7,726 nucleotides of DNA. Origin: Deltaproteobacteria bacterium (lineage in GTDB: Bacteria > Desulfobacterota > Binatia > UBA9968). The stretch is from NCBI GenBank assembly GCA_005878685.1, contig VBLN01000042.1:8483-16208 (forward strand), in the 5' to 3' direction. This document shows positions 1 through 6,530 of the stretch, piece by piece. Position numbers and translations under genes: made by a program. How positions within the stretch are numbered: the first letter of the stretch is position 1; each line of letters opens with the position of its first letter. A model generated the notes under the pieces. That model did no database searches. It saw nothing but the letters and a program-made list of their open reading frames with translations, and was not told where the DNA came from.

Positions 1-135
1 TATGGAGGTTACGGAGTCAGGGTGACGGACCCTAAAGATATTCAACCCTTAATCGGTCGAGCCCTGGAACATGCCGCGGCGGGACGGTTAGCGGTTATCG
101 ACGTGGTGCTGAGCGACTACATACCCAGGCAGTAG
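1..135 (+). CDS. C-terminal end of a thiamine-diphosphate enzyme, acetolactate synthase-like family (partial)
   Basis: Frame 1 is open from the first base to a TAG at 133-135, giving 44 residues; the start lies outside the window. The fragment begins Tyr-Gly-Gly-Tyr-Gly, continues with a Val-Thr-Asp-Pro stretch and an amphipathic helix, and ends with Ala-Val-Ile-Asp-Val-Val. This order (GxYG turn, 'V-x-D-P' segment, helix, 'P/A-x-hIDV' strand) is the usual carboxy-terminal end of the large TPP-dependent enzymes related to acetolactate synthase, benzoylformate decarboxylase and oxalyl-CoA decarboxylase, where the cofactor-binding C-terminal domain closes. The catalytic parts are not visible, so the substrate cannot be assigned. 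It shares strand and direction with the PaaA-like gene 197 bases downstream, which is far enough for that gene to have its own promoter. The family call is fairly secure; any specific reaction would be a guess. Confidence 0.75.
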   Translation, partial: YGGYGVRVTDPKDIQPLIGRALEHAAAGRLAVIDVVLSDYIPRQ

Positions 136-283
136 ACTTCGGGTACTCTCTGTGCTTGAGTCTTTGGACGTGGCTGACCGCGGCGGCAACGTAGTCTCCT
201 ACATCTGGTAATTTCTTTACTCCCACTTCCTACCTTTATTGGAAAGAAAACCCCGGAAAGATTGGCAGCGACACAGGATGCCT

Positions 284-312
284 CACTTGCGATAGTGATT
301 CCTAGGTATAAT
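284..312 (+). promoter_or_regulatory. Possible sigma-70-type promoter for the PaaA-like gene
   Basis: A perfect TATAAT lies at 307-312. The matching -35 is weak: CACTTG at 284-289 gives a 17-base spacer, while the better-looking TTGCGA at 287-292 leaves only 14 bases. Transcription would start near 319, giving a very short leader before the AGGAGG at 322-327. The call rests mainly on the -10 hexamer and its position, so it is tentative. Confidence 0.35.
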
Positions 313-321
313 CTTAACTAT

Positions 322-327
322 AGGAGG
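322..327 (+). promoter_or_regulatory. Strong ribosome binding site that fixes a GTG start
   Basis: AGGAGG sits five bases before the GTG at 333-335. The reading frame is closed by a TAG at 321-323, immediately upstream, so no earlier start is possible. The next in-frame ATG (372, codon 14) has no comparable site. This supports GTG initiation at 333. Confidence 0.8.
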
Positions 328-332
328 CAGTA

Positions 333-1049
333 GTGTTTCGCGACAAAGTCGAGTTAAAAGATATTGAGAAAATGGACGCTGAGTACCGGGATCTTTTGGG
401 GCGGGTAGTGACGATCCAAGCGGATTGCGAGATCGGAGGCCCCCATCTTTACGTAAAGGATATTCTGCCTTCGGCTCCCAGTCAGGTTGACCAGTTAGTC
501 GTGGCACGGACCGCGGCGGAAGAGATGGATCATTTCCGTAAGATGGCCCGCGTGGCTGGCGATATCGGAGTGGACGTCTCGTTCGTGCTCAGCTGGCCCA
601 ATCAGAAGCGCTACTTGGACGCGTTTCGAGGGATCATCAAAACGTGGGAGGATTTTGCTGTCTTTGGATTCTTGATCGACCGCGTGGGGCGCTACCAGTT
701 GGAAGAATTCTTCGGCTGCACTTACAAGCCTCTGGAGCGCATCTTGCCGCAGATCATCAAAGAAGAGGTAGGGCACATCGGCTATGGCGAAAGCAAGACG
801 GCGGAGCTTGCGGCAAGGGGAGATGAAACGAGAGAGAAGGTCCAGAGGGCGCTTAATTTTTGGTACGTCAAGGCTCTCGACATGTTTGGCCGCTCCGATT
901 CCACGCGCGATCAGCGCTACGTTTTCTGGGGCTTGAAGCGCAGGACCAATGCCCAAGCGAGACAAGAATTCATGCAAGAGGTCAATCCTCTGATCGAAAA
1001 AATGGGCCTGAAAATCCCTGACCCCCTCGCAGGGCGGAAGTATCTATGA
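333..1049 (+). CDS. PaaA-like di-iron protein (phenylacetyl-CoA epoxidase subunit A family, short form)
   Basis: This 238-residue protein resembles the phenylacetic-acid catabolic (PaaA/PaaC, BoxB) family of ferritin-like di-iron proteins, whose catalytic members insert oxygen into aromatic-CoA rings. A four-helix iron-ligand pattern can be read: Glu33 in the first helix, Glu64-x-x-His67 in the second, acidic candidates in the third (Glu106 in 'WED', or Glu124), and Glu145-x-x-His148 in the fourth. The segment from Asp116 to His148 ('DRVG', 'QLEEF', then 'EEVGHIGYG') is the most PaaA-like part. E. coli PaaA is about 309 residues, so this is a shorter version. No paaB, paaC, paaD or paaE homologue is seen in the window, although a normal epoxidase needs a structural partner and a reductase. 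It starts with GTG after a strong Shine-Dalgarno and converges with the efflux operon. Family call good; substrate and catalytic competence unknown. Confidence 0.8.
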   Translation: MFRDKVELKDIEKMDAEYRDLLGRVVTIQADCEIGGPHLYVKDILPSAPSQVDQLVVARTAAEEMDHFRKMARVAGDIGVDVSFVLSWPNQKRYLDAFRGIIKTWEDFAVFGFLIDRVGRYQLEEFFGCTYKPLERILPQIIKEEVGHIGYGESKTAELAARGDETREKVQRALNFWYVKALDMFGRSDSTRDQRYVFWGLKRRTNAQARQEFMQEVNPLIEKMGLKIPDPLAGRKYL

Positions 1050-1131
1050 CCCTGAGCGTGGTGGCACTTTAAGCCGGATGGCGTCGCAGTGGATTCTTGG
1101 CAAGCGCTCGATCGCGCGCATCATGCAATGG
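1050..1131. other. Convergent intergenic gap without a clear terminator
   Basis: Eighty-two bases separate the stop of the PaaA-like gene (TGA 1047-1049) from the stop of the outer-membrane channel gene (TAG, 1134-1132 on the minus strand). The stretch has short self-complementary GCGC/CGATCG runs around 1104-1120. There is no stem followed by a T-run in either direction, so termination here is not explained by an obvious intrinsic terminator. Confidence 0.45.
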
Positions 1132-2478
1132 CTACGATCCCAGTGCCTTGCGCAGCTGGACAAAGGCTTGAAGCTGCCCTTCATTGACAACAATCTGATT
1201 GTCCTGCGCCTGGTAGAGGCTGCGCTGGGTCTCGAGTAAGGTCAGATAGTCGATGGCTCCGGCATTGAAGCGCGCCTTGGCGATATCGTAAGCATTCTGC
1301 GATTCCTTCACCGATTCACGAGAGAACACCGCCTGTTCATTATTGCTTTTGAGCGCGGCGAGCGCGTCTTCTACTTCCTGAAAGGATGTCAGCACGGTTT
1401 TCTGATACTGCGCGGCGAGTTCTTTCTGCCGGGCGGTGACGTTTTCAAGGGTCCCGGTGAGCCTGCCGCCGGTGAAGATCGGCGCCAAGACATTGGCGGC
1501 GAGGGAGACCGCAGTGGCGGCGGGATTCCCGAATCCCGCCGCGATGCTGGCGGTGGTGCCTAACGTCAGCGAGGGAAAGAAAGCCGCCCGGGCGGTTCCA
1601 ATGTCAGCATTCGCCGCCCGAAGACCAGCTTCGGCGCTCTCGATGTCGGGCCTGGCCGTTAAGAGCGTGGCGGGCGGGGTCAGGTTGACTTCGGGCATTT
1701 TCAATGAGGCAAGCTCCGCTTTCGGCGCAGCGAAGTTTTGCGGCGCCTGTCCAAGCAGAATGGCGAGGGCGTTCAGGGTCGTCGTTCGTTGCTCGGTCAG
1801 CGTCGTCAGGGAGGCGCGGAAGCTATTGACGGCGACTCTCTGCTGTGAAACTTCTAGCCCGGACACGCCGCCCTCACGGTAGCGCGCTTCGATAATGCGC
1901 AGCACATCCTCCGCGTTCTTAAGGTTATTTTCGGCGATGCGGATGCGATCGTTAAAGCCAATAACCTGCGTGTAGAAGGTGGTGACATCGGAAGTGATGA
2001 CGAGCCGGAGCGCCTCGCGGTCGAACCGGGTCGCATCGGCAAGGTAGTTTGCCGATGCCGCCTGGTTGCGGTTCTTTCCCCATAGGTCAACTTCATAGCT
2101 GATGCTTCCAAGGCCTTGCGCTGCCGAGCTGTTTTGCGACTGCTTATAGGTTCGCGCCGCGCTGCCGCTCGCATCGACGGCGGGATACAGCGCCGAGCCC
2201 ACCACCTTCGCCTGGGCGCGCGCTTCATCGATGCGATGCAGCGCGGCTTTAAGGTCGAGATTCTGCGCCAGCGCAACGTCGATGAGATGGTTGAGCTCTT
2301 CACTTCCTAAGGCTGTCCAGAAGGGTGCCGTGTCCGGCTGCGATCGCAGGCTGACATTGGGAACGCTGGTCCAGCCCTCGGGCATGGCCATTTGCGGCCG
2401 CTGAAATTCGGGTGCGAGGCTACAGGCGGACAACGCCAAAGAGAGGATGATCGCGGGAGTACGAGAATATTTATGCAT
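1132..2478 (-). CDS. NodT/OprM-type outer-membrane efflux lipoprotein (TolC-like channel)
   Basis: This 448-residue protein is an outer-membrane factor of the NodT/OprM branch, the exit duct of tripartite pumps. The chosen start (ATG at 2478-2476) gives a lipoprotein signal peptide: Lys3 and Arg6, a hydrophobic stretch to residue 17, and a lipobox Leu-Ser-Ala-Cys with Cys19 as the acylation site. A 'P-x-F-x-R-P' motif just after Cys19 is typical of this family. Two similar halves follow, each with a long helical hairpin and a short beta segment; the 'LTARPDIESAEAGLRAANADIG' type motif of the second half is clear. The frame stays open 24 codons upstream to 2550, but that extension overlaps macB and would bury the signal peptide. 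The gene starts seven bases after macB, so translation is probably coupled. NodT/OprM proteins more often accompany RND pumps; here the only visible partner is MacAB. Confidence 0.92.
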   Translation of the reverse strand: MHKYSRTPAIILSLALSACSLAPEFQRPQMAMPEGWTSVPNVSLRSQPDTAPFWTALGSEELNHLIDVALAQNLDLKAALHRIDEARAQAKVVGSALYPAVDASGSAARTYKQSQNSSAAQGLGSISYEVDLWGKNRNQAASANYLADATRFDREALRLVITSDVTTFYTQVIGFNDRIRIAENNLKNAEDVLRIIEARYREGGVSGLEVSQQRVAVNSFRASLTTLTEQRTTTLNALAILLGQAPQNFAAPKAELASLKMPEVNLTPPATLLTARPDIESAEAGLRAANADIGTARAAFFPSLTLGTTASIAAGFGNPAATAVSLAANVLAPIFTGGRLTGTLENVTARQKELAAQYQKTVLTSFQEVEDALAALKSNNEQAVFSRESVKESQNAYDIAKARFNAGAIDYLTLLETQRSLYQAQDNQIVVNEGQLQAFVQLRKALGS

Positions 2479-2480
2479 AG

Positions 2481-2487
2481 TCACCTC
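2481..2487 (-). promoter_or_regulatory. Ribosome binding site of the channel gene, overlapping the macB stop codon
   Basis: On the minus strand GAGGTGA occupies 2487-2481, two bases before the ATG at 2478-2476. It overlaps the macB stop (TGA, 2488-2486). It decides for this start over the longer open frame beginning at 2550 and suggests termination-reinitiation coupling between macB and the channel gene. Confidence 0.7.
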
Positions 2488-4426
2488 ATTCGGAAGCCAG
2501 GGCAATGACCGGATCGAGTCGCGCGGCCTTGCGCGCCGGCAGATAACCAAAAATCAGCCCGGTAGCTGAGGCACACGCAAAAGCGAGTACGGCGGGGGTG
2601 GCCGAGAAGATCACGGTCATCCCGCTGTAGCGCAAGACGAGTCCGGCGATGATGCCGAGGAGAATGCCCAAGACGCCTCCGGCGGCGCACACCACCGCGG
2701 CTTCGATGTTGAATTGCAGCAGGATGTCGCGCATGCGCGCGCCGGTCGCCATGCGGATGCCGATCTCGCGCGTGCGCTCGACGACGCTCACGAGCATGAT
2801 GTTCATGACGCCGATGCCGCCCACGAGCAGAGAAATTGCCGCCACCGTGCCTAAGAGCAGTGTGAAGGTATCCTGCGTCTCCATCGCCGCCTGGAGAATG
2901 GAGGCCATGTTGCGGACGCTGAAATCCTCCGTCCGATGGCGCGTCTTGAGTAGAGCTTCGACTCGTTCCTGGGTCGCGTCGATATCCGAAGCGTCGGTCA
3001 CCTTTATGGTGATGCTGCTCAGATAGTTTTTTCCGAACAGCCGGATCATCCCGGTATTGATCGGCACGAAAATCACATCGTCTTGATCGCTGCCGTTGGG
3101 CGACGCGCCTTTTTCTGTCATGACGCCAATCACCAGAAACGGCACGTTCCTAAGCAGGACATACTTGCCGATGGGGCTGCCGCCGTCGGGAAAGAGCGTC
3201 TTCGCTACGGTGCGGCCCAGCACAACGACGGGGGCATAGGCCTTCATGTCGTCGGCGTTGAAAAATTGTCCTTCCGCTACCTTCCAGTCTCGAGCGCTCG
3301 GAAAATCCTCGCCTGTTCCTTGCGCCGTGGTCTGATAGTCGATGTTGCCATAGCGCACCGTCATCCGGCCGCTGCGCTCCGGCAAGGCGGTTTCGACGTT
3401 GGGCAATGCTTTAATCGCGGCGGCGTCCTCCGGCACTAACGTTATGATATCGCCGGCGTTGCGGATGCCGGCCGCGCCGGGACGTATCAGCATCAGGTTG
3501 GTGCCGAAGGCGCTGATCCGATCCAGCACCTTCTGGCGGCTGCCTTCGCCCACCGCCAGCATGGCGACGACCGCCGCCACGCCGATGATGATGCCAAGCA
3601 AGGTCAGAACCGTGCGGAAGAGATTGACCTGCAGCGAGCGCCAGGCGGTCACCAACGCCTCCTGCAGGCTGGCGGAAAGGCTGACACCGCTCGTGTAGTC
3701 TCGATTGTTGTCTTCAGTCGTTTCAGACGTGCCCTTGTCTGGAAATCCGCTGTCCTCGAGGATACGGCCGTCCTGGATCCGGACAACGCGGCTCGCGTGC
3801 TGCGCGACGCTTTCGGCGTGGGTAATCAGGATGATCGTCCGGCCTTCCGCGTGCAGCTGTTTGAGCAACGCCAGGACTTCCTCGCCGCTTTTGCTATCGA
3901 GTGCGCCGGTGGGCTCGTCGGCGAGGATCACCGGCGGGTCGTTGACCAGCGCCCGCGCTACCGCTACACGCTGTTGCTGACCGCCGGAGAGCTCGGCAGG
4001 GCGATGATCGGTGCGGTCGCCGAGCCCGAGCCGTTGCAATAATCCTCTCGCGCGCTGGGATCGCTTCTGCTTGGGCAGTCCGGCATAAACGGACGGGATC
4101 TCGACATTCTCCCCCGCCGTGGCGGTGGCGAGCAGATTATAGCGCTGGAAGACGAAGCCGAAGGTTTCGCGCCTAAGCGCCGCTAACTCGTCCGGAGAAA
4201 GATGCGCCGCCTCCTTGCCCAACACAAGATAGCTACCCGAAGTCGGCCGATCGAGGCAGCCGATGATGTTCATGAGGGTCGTTTTCCCGGAGCCGGACTG
4301 TCCCATGATCGCGACGAATTCACCGCGATGGACAGTGAGTGAAACACCGTCGAGCGCGCGCACCGTCGTATCTCCGTTCTTGTAATGCTTCTGGATGTCT
4401 TTCAGTTCGAGAATTTTCCCGTTCAT
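2486..4426 (-). CDS. macB: MacB-type ABC transporter: fused ATPase and FtsX-like permease
   Basis: At 646 residues it matches the roughly 648 of E. coli MacB. The N-terminal ATPase is complete: Walker A GQSGSGKTT (42-50), Q-loop Gln94, signature LSGGQQQR (146-153), Walker B ILADEP (167-172) with catalytic Glu171, D-loop 176-178 and switch His203. An acidic linker (about 225-245) leads to the first membrane helix (about 271-291). A large periplasmic domain of about 230 residues follows, then three more helices (about 522-546, 576-599, 609-628). The conserved cytoplasmic loop ERTREIGIR (550-558) is the FtsX-family coupling segment. MacB is a mechanotransmitting ATPase: it stays in the inner membrane and drives substrates from the periplasm out through MacA and an outer-membrane channel. 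Its ATG overlaps the macA stop by four bases. Known family substrates include macrolides, lipopeptides, toxins and porphyrins; which applies here cannot be read from sequence. Confidence 0.93.
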   Translation of the reverse strand: MNGKILELKDIQKHYKNGDTTVRALDGVSLTVHRGEFVAIMGQSGSGKTTLMNIIGCLDRPTSGSYLVLGKEAAHLSPDELAALRRETFGFVFQRYNLLATATAGENVEIPSVYAGLPKQKRSQRARGLLQRLGLGDRTDHRPAELSGGQQQRVAVARALVNDPPVILADEPTGALDSKSGEEVLALLKQLHAEGRTIILITHAESVAQHASRVVRIQDGRILEDSGFPDKGTSETTEDNNRDYTSGVSLSASLQEALVTAWRSLQVNLFRTVLTLLGIIIGVAAVVAMLAVGEGSRQKVLDRISAFGTNLMLIRPGAAGIRNAGDIITLVPEDAAAIKALPNVETALPERSGRMTVRYGNIDYQTTAQGTGEDFPSARDWKVAEGQFFNADDMKAYAPVVVLGRTVAKTLFPDGGSPIGKYVLLRNVPFLVIGVMTEKGASPNGSDQDDVIFVPINTGMIRLFGKNYLSSITIKVTDASDIDATQERVEALLKTRHRTEDFSVRNMASILQAAMETQDTFTLLLGTVAAISLLVGGIGVMNIMLVSVVERTREIGIRMATGARMRDILLQFNIEAAVVCAAGGVLGILLGIIAGLVLRYSGMTVIFSATPAVLAFACASATGLIFGYLPARKAARLDPVIALASE

Positions 4427-5634
4427 AGCTGTGGCCCTCGATTGAAACGAGGCGCGTTGGGCCGTGCCGCGTTGGTCTGGGCTGTGGCCGTGTCCGTCGG
4501 GCGACTGACCAGGATGCGGTCTCCGGGCTGAAGTCCGTCGACGACCTGCGCCTGTGTGCGGGTCTGCAGGCCGACATGGATGACACGCTGTTCCCGCCCG
4601 GACTCGGTCGCGACCGATACGCGATACGCTTTGCCCTTTTCGTTATCCTGGTCCGCGACCCGGCGCGTCAGCGCCTCTACTGGAATGATCGTCGCGTTTT
4701 CAGCCTTGCCGAAGATGAAAAATACTTGCGTCGTCATGCCGGTCATAAGTTCGTGGCCCTCATTTTTCACATCGATCAAGACGTCATAGAGGACGACGTC
4801 GTTAACGATTTCTGGCGCAGGTTGAATCTGCCACACCTTGCCCTGCCAGCGGCGCTCGCTATTGCCGAGGGTCGTGAAATAGGCCGCCATACCTTCTTTC
4901 AGCCGCGTCACGTCCGCCTCGGCTACTTGAGCCCGCACGGTCATCACATCGAGATTGGCAACCTGAAGAATCGTGGGCGCGGTCTGGTTGGCATTCAGAG
5001 TCTGACCCTCGCGGGCCGGCATGGTCGTTACGGTCCCGGACATCGGCGCGTATATCTTGGTGAATCCTAAATTCGTGCGGATCCCCTTCAAGTTGGATTC
5101 CGTCTCTTGAATCTGCGCCGCGATCGAGTCCACCTGAGCTTTAGCGACTGACGCCTGTGATTCGCTTTCCTGCAGTGCCTGTTGGCTGACGGCGTTGACG
5201 GCGATCAGGTTCTGGTTGCGCTTTAGGTTTTGTTCCGCCAGTGTCGCCGCCGCCTTCTGCTGGTTGAGCTGCGCCTTTAGGCTGTTAAGATGAGCTTCGC
5301 TGGCTTCCACTTGGGCCTGATAGACTCGCGGGTCGATCTCAGCCACCAATTGTCCTTTTTTAACCTCATCGCCGATGTCGACAGAGATCTTCTTGAGCTG
5401 GCCGGATACCTGCGTGCCGACGTCCACGTATTGCTTGGCCTCTAGCTTGCCTTGCGCCGTCACAACCTCCTCGATCGTGCCGTGCGTCACAGCCACCGGA
5501 CGAAGCGCGTCTCTTTGTGGGCTTCGTGCCGCGGCGACCAACCAAAACCAGCCTCCAGCGATGAGCATCGCCGTGGTTATGAGGCCGATCAGTCTGTTTC
5601 GTTTTGTAGAGGGTAAGCTCAGGTTCCATTTCAT
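4423..5634 (-). CDS. macA: MacA-type periplasmic adaptor (membrane fusion protein)
   Basis: This 403-residue adaptor bridges MacB and the outer-membrane channel. A basic N-terminus is followed by one hydrophobic helix (about 15-36) that anchors it in the inner membrane. The first lipoyl half-motif (around residues 69-78, 'VDVGTQVSG') is followed by a long Ala/Gln/Glu-rich helical hairpin (about 105-190), the second lipoyl half ('IYAPMSGTV', about 194-202), a beta-barrel region and a membrane-proximal C-terminal domain. This order is that of MacA, HlyD-like and RND adaptors; the immediately overlapping macB decides for MacA. The length is a little above the 371 residues of E. coli MacA, partly because of a polar Thr/Ala/Asn/Pro-rich tail (about the last 25 residues). 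The ATG at 5634-5632 has purine-rich AAGGGGA eight bases upstream. A 140-base gap with a stable inverted repeat separates it from the sensor-like gene, so it may also be expressed or processed separately. Confidence 0.92.
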   Translation of the reverse strand: MKWNLSLPSTKRNRLIGLITTAMLIAGGWFWLVAAARSPQRDALRPVAVTHGTIEEVVTAQGKLEAKQYVDVGTQVSGQLKKISVDIGDEVKKGQLVAEIDPRVYQAQVEASEAHLNSLKAQLNQQKAAATLAEQNLKRNQNLIAVNAVSQQALQESESQASVAKAQVDSIAAQIQETESNLKGIRTNLGFTKIYAPMSGTVTTMPAREGQTLNANQTAPTILQVANLDVMTVRAQVAEADVTRLKEGMAAYFTTLGNSERRWQGKVWQIQPAPEIVNDVVLYDVLIDVKNEGHELMTGMTTQVFFIFGKAENATIIPVEALTRRVADQDNEKGKAYRVSVATESGREQRVIHVGLQTRTQAQVVDGLQPGDRILVSRPTDTATAQTNAARPNAPRFNRGPQL

Positions 5635-5680
5635 GGCAGTTTTCCCCTTCTCCTGTTATCACCTCTTAATACGAATGAAA

Positions 5681-5721
5681 CGGCGCTAGTCTTCGGCCGC
5701 AAAAAGACTAAAAAAGCGCCG
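5681..5721 (-). repeat. Bulged inverted repeat between the sensor-like gene and macA
   Basis: Outer arms CGGCGC (5681-5686) and GCGCCG (5716-5721) and inner arms TAGTCTT (5687-5693) and AAGACTA (5704-5710) are all perfectly complementary. The loop 5694-5703 contains CGGCCG, and five A's (5711-5715) form a bulge on one side only. In transcripts of the minus-strand operon the bulge is five U's on the 5' arm, and the stem is followed by UUUCAUU, a weak tail for a terminator. Read on the plus strand, the stem is followed by CTTTTT. It could be an attenuating or leaky terminator, an RNA processing or stabilising hairpin, or a two-way terminator remnant. The structure is visible directly; its function is inference. 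Confidence 0.6.
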
Positions 5722-5774
5722 CTTTTTCACGGCCTTCCGTTGTTTTGGATATTCTCCGGTGGTGACTCGGGGGA

Positions 5775-6212
5775 TTAACTGGCCGATGGCGCCGGTGACC
5801 GTTTGAACATTTCGGCCAGCGCTTTTCGCTGCTCGGGGGTGGCCTCTTTCGCGACTTCCTTGACGATCGCCGCCATGCGTTTGCCGAGCTGGCCGCGCAG
5901 CTCACTGATCTTAGCCACTTGCCGGTCATAGGCGGCTTCATCGAACGGCTCGGCAGCGAGTATGCGGATCGCCTCATCCCGCGCCTCTCTTATCTGGTCC
6001 CGTAGCGGCTCACCGTCCTCGCGCAGCTGCTTCATCTTCTCGCGAAACCGCCCTTGCACGGGTTGCGGCAACTCCTTAAGGGCCTTTTCCATTCTTTCGC
6101 GTCGGTAGAAGTCTCTATCGAAGCGGTGCGGCAACTCGCCTAAAAGGACGCCGCCCAAGAGGACGTTGATGACGATGGAGGCAAGAAATACCAACTTTAA
6201 TTTCTTGTTCAT
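5775..6212 (-). CDS. CpxP/Spy/CnrX-like periplasmic sensor-type protein, membrane-anchored
   Basis: The 145-residue product has a basic start (KKLK), one hydrophobic segment (about 7-25) without an evident cleavage site, and a highly charged all-helical remainder. The ending 'ATPEQRKAL' (124-132) is close to the LTxxQ motif of CpxP/Spy proteins, and Leu48-Pro-Gln-Pro-x-x-Gln53 may be a degenerate first copy. This fits the small-helical-hairpin superfamily that includes CnrX, ZraP and the 'heavy-metal resistance' proteins. In CnrYXH, CnrX is the periplasmic sensor that controls release of the sigma factor by the anti-sigma CnrY. Here the gene follows a one-helix anti-sigma candidate by an ATGA overlap (6209-6212), supporting the same role. 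CnrX binds metal through several histidines and a glutamate; this protein has only His29 and no Cys, so metal sensing is doubtful. A stress chaperone without sensing function is the main alternative. Confidence 0.7.
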   Translation of the reverse strand: MNKKLKLVFLASIVINVLLGGVLLGELPHRFDRDFYRRERMEKALKELPQPVQGRFREKMKQLREDGEPLRDQIREARDEAIRILAAEPFDEAAYDRQVAKISELRGQLGKRMAAIVKEVAKEATPEQRKALAEMFKRSPAPSAS

Positions 6213-6520
6213 AACGGCTCCTCATCAGCATATAGAAAACTCTGGACATGAATATTGTCCGCATCATCCGGAATCGTATCGAGCGGCCGATAGAAGCCGA
6301 CCGCGAAGCCCAAGATTAGCGTGCAAGCGAGCACGTAGGCAGGCTTCGGCAGATGGAATTCGGCAAATAGCTGCTTCATCCACTGCGTCAGAGAGATCGG
6401 CTGATTTTGGGGAATGCTCTGCGCCTTTAAGACAATCCGCTCCGCCAGATCCGGGCTGGCAGGCTCGAACCGGCGGGACCGTAGCAGCTCTTCGAGTTTT
6501 TCGCCATGCGTGTCGCTCAT
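6209..6520 (-). CDS. Probable one-helix anti-sigma factor
   Basis: No named family is recognised from the sequence alone. The 103-residue protein has a hydrophilic N-terminal part (1-59), one hydrophobic helix (about 60-77) and a short acidic tail (78-103). This suits an N-in inner-membrane protein with a cytoplasmic sigma-binding region and a small periplasmic tip. The N-terminal 'LEELLRSRRFEPASPDLAERI' type segment is an amphipathic pattern often seen in small anti-sigma proteins next to ECF genes. There is no HxxxCxxC zinc motif: the only Cys (Cys66) is in the membrane helix, so it is not a ZAS-type anti-sigma. The layout resembles CnrY. Its ATG (6520-6518) has GAGGAG just upstream, ten bases after the sigma stop, and its stop overlaps the next start. 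The role is inferred from topology and position between a sigma factor and a CnrX/CpxP-like gene. Confidence 0.65.
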   Translation of the reverse strand: MSDTHGEKLEELLRSRRFEPASPDLAERIVLKAQSIPQNQPISLTQWMKQLFAEFHLPKPAYVLACTLILGFAVGFYRPLDTIPDDADNIHVQSFLYADEEPL

Positions 6521-6530
6521 AACTTTCTCC

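Larger units (their letters stand above)
136..332. other. Intergenic region between the TPP-enzyme gene and the PaaA-like gene
   Basis: These 197 bases hold no convincing coding frame. They are less GC-rich than the genes on either side, especially around 205-250. I see no GC-rich hairpin followed by a T-run after the TAG at 133-135, so no intrinsic terminator can be claimed for the upstream gene. The right-hand end carries a -10-like element and a strong Shine-Dalgarno for the gene starting at 333. Confidence 0.5.

Noticed and set aside
301..327. Possible hairpin CCTA...TATAGG that could hide the Shine-Dalgarno of the PaaA-like gene
   Set aside because: The pairing needs a bulge and is AT-rich and weak, and if the TATAAT at 307-312 is the real -10 the left arm would not be transcribed.
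495..977. Open frame of 160 codons on the minus strand opposite the PaaA-like gene
   Set aside because: It lies wholly inside a well-supported gene in the opposite direction, has no recognisable domain and no clear ribosome binding site; it is a by-product of codon bias.
1100..1122. GCGC/CGATCG-rich self-complementary stretch as a terminator between the convergent genes
   Set aside because: No stable stem of adequate length followed by a T-run is present on either strand.
2479..2550. Twenty-four-codon N-terminal extension of the outer-membrane channel gene
   Set aside because: It overlaps the macB coding end and would place an arginine-rich stretch ahead of a perfect lipoprotein signal peptide; the Shine-Dalgarno at 2481-2487 supports the ATG at 2478.
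5775..6212. Calling the sensor-like gene cnrX or a heavy-metal resistance gene
   Set aside because: The helical, membrane-anchored layout and context fit the superfamily, but the histidine ligands expected for CnrX are absent, so a metal-specific name is not supported.
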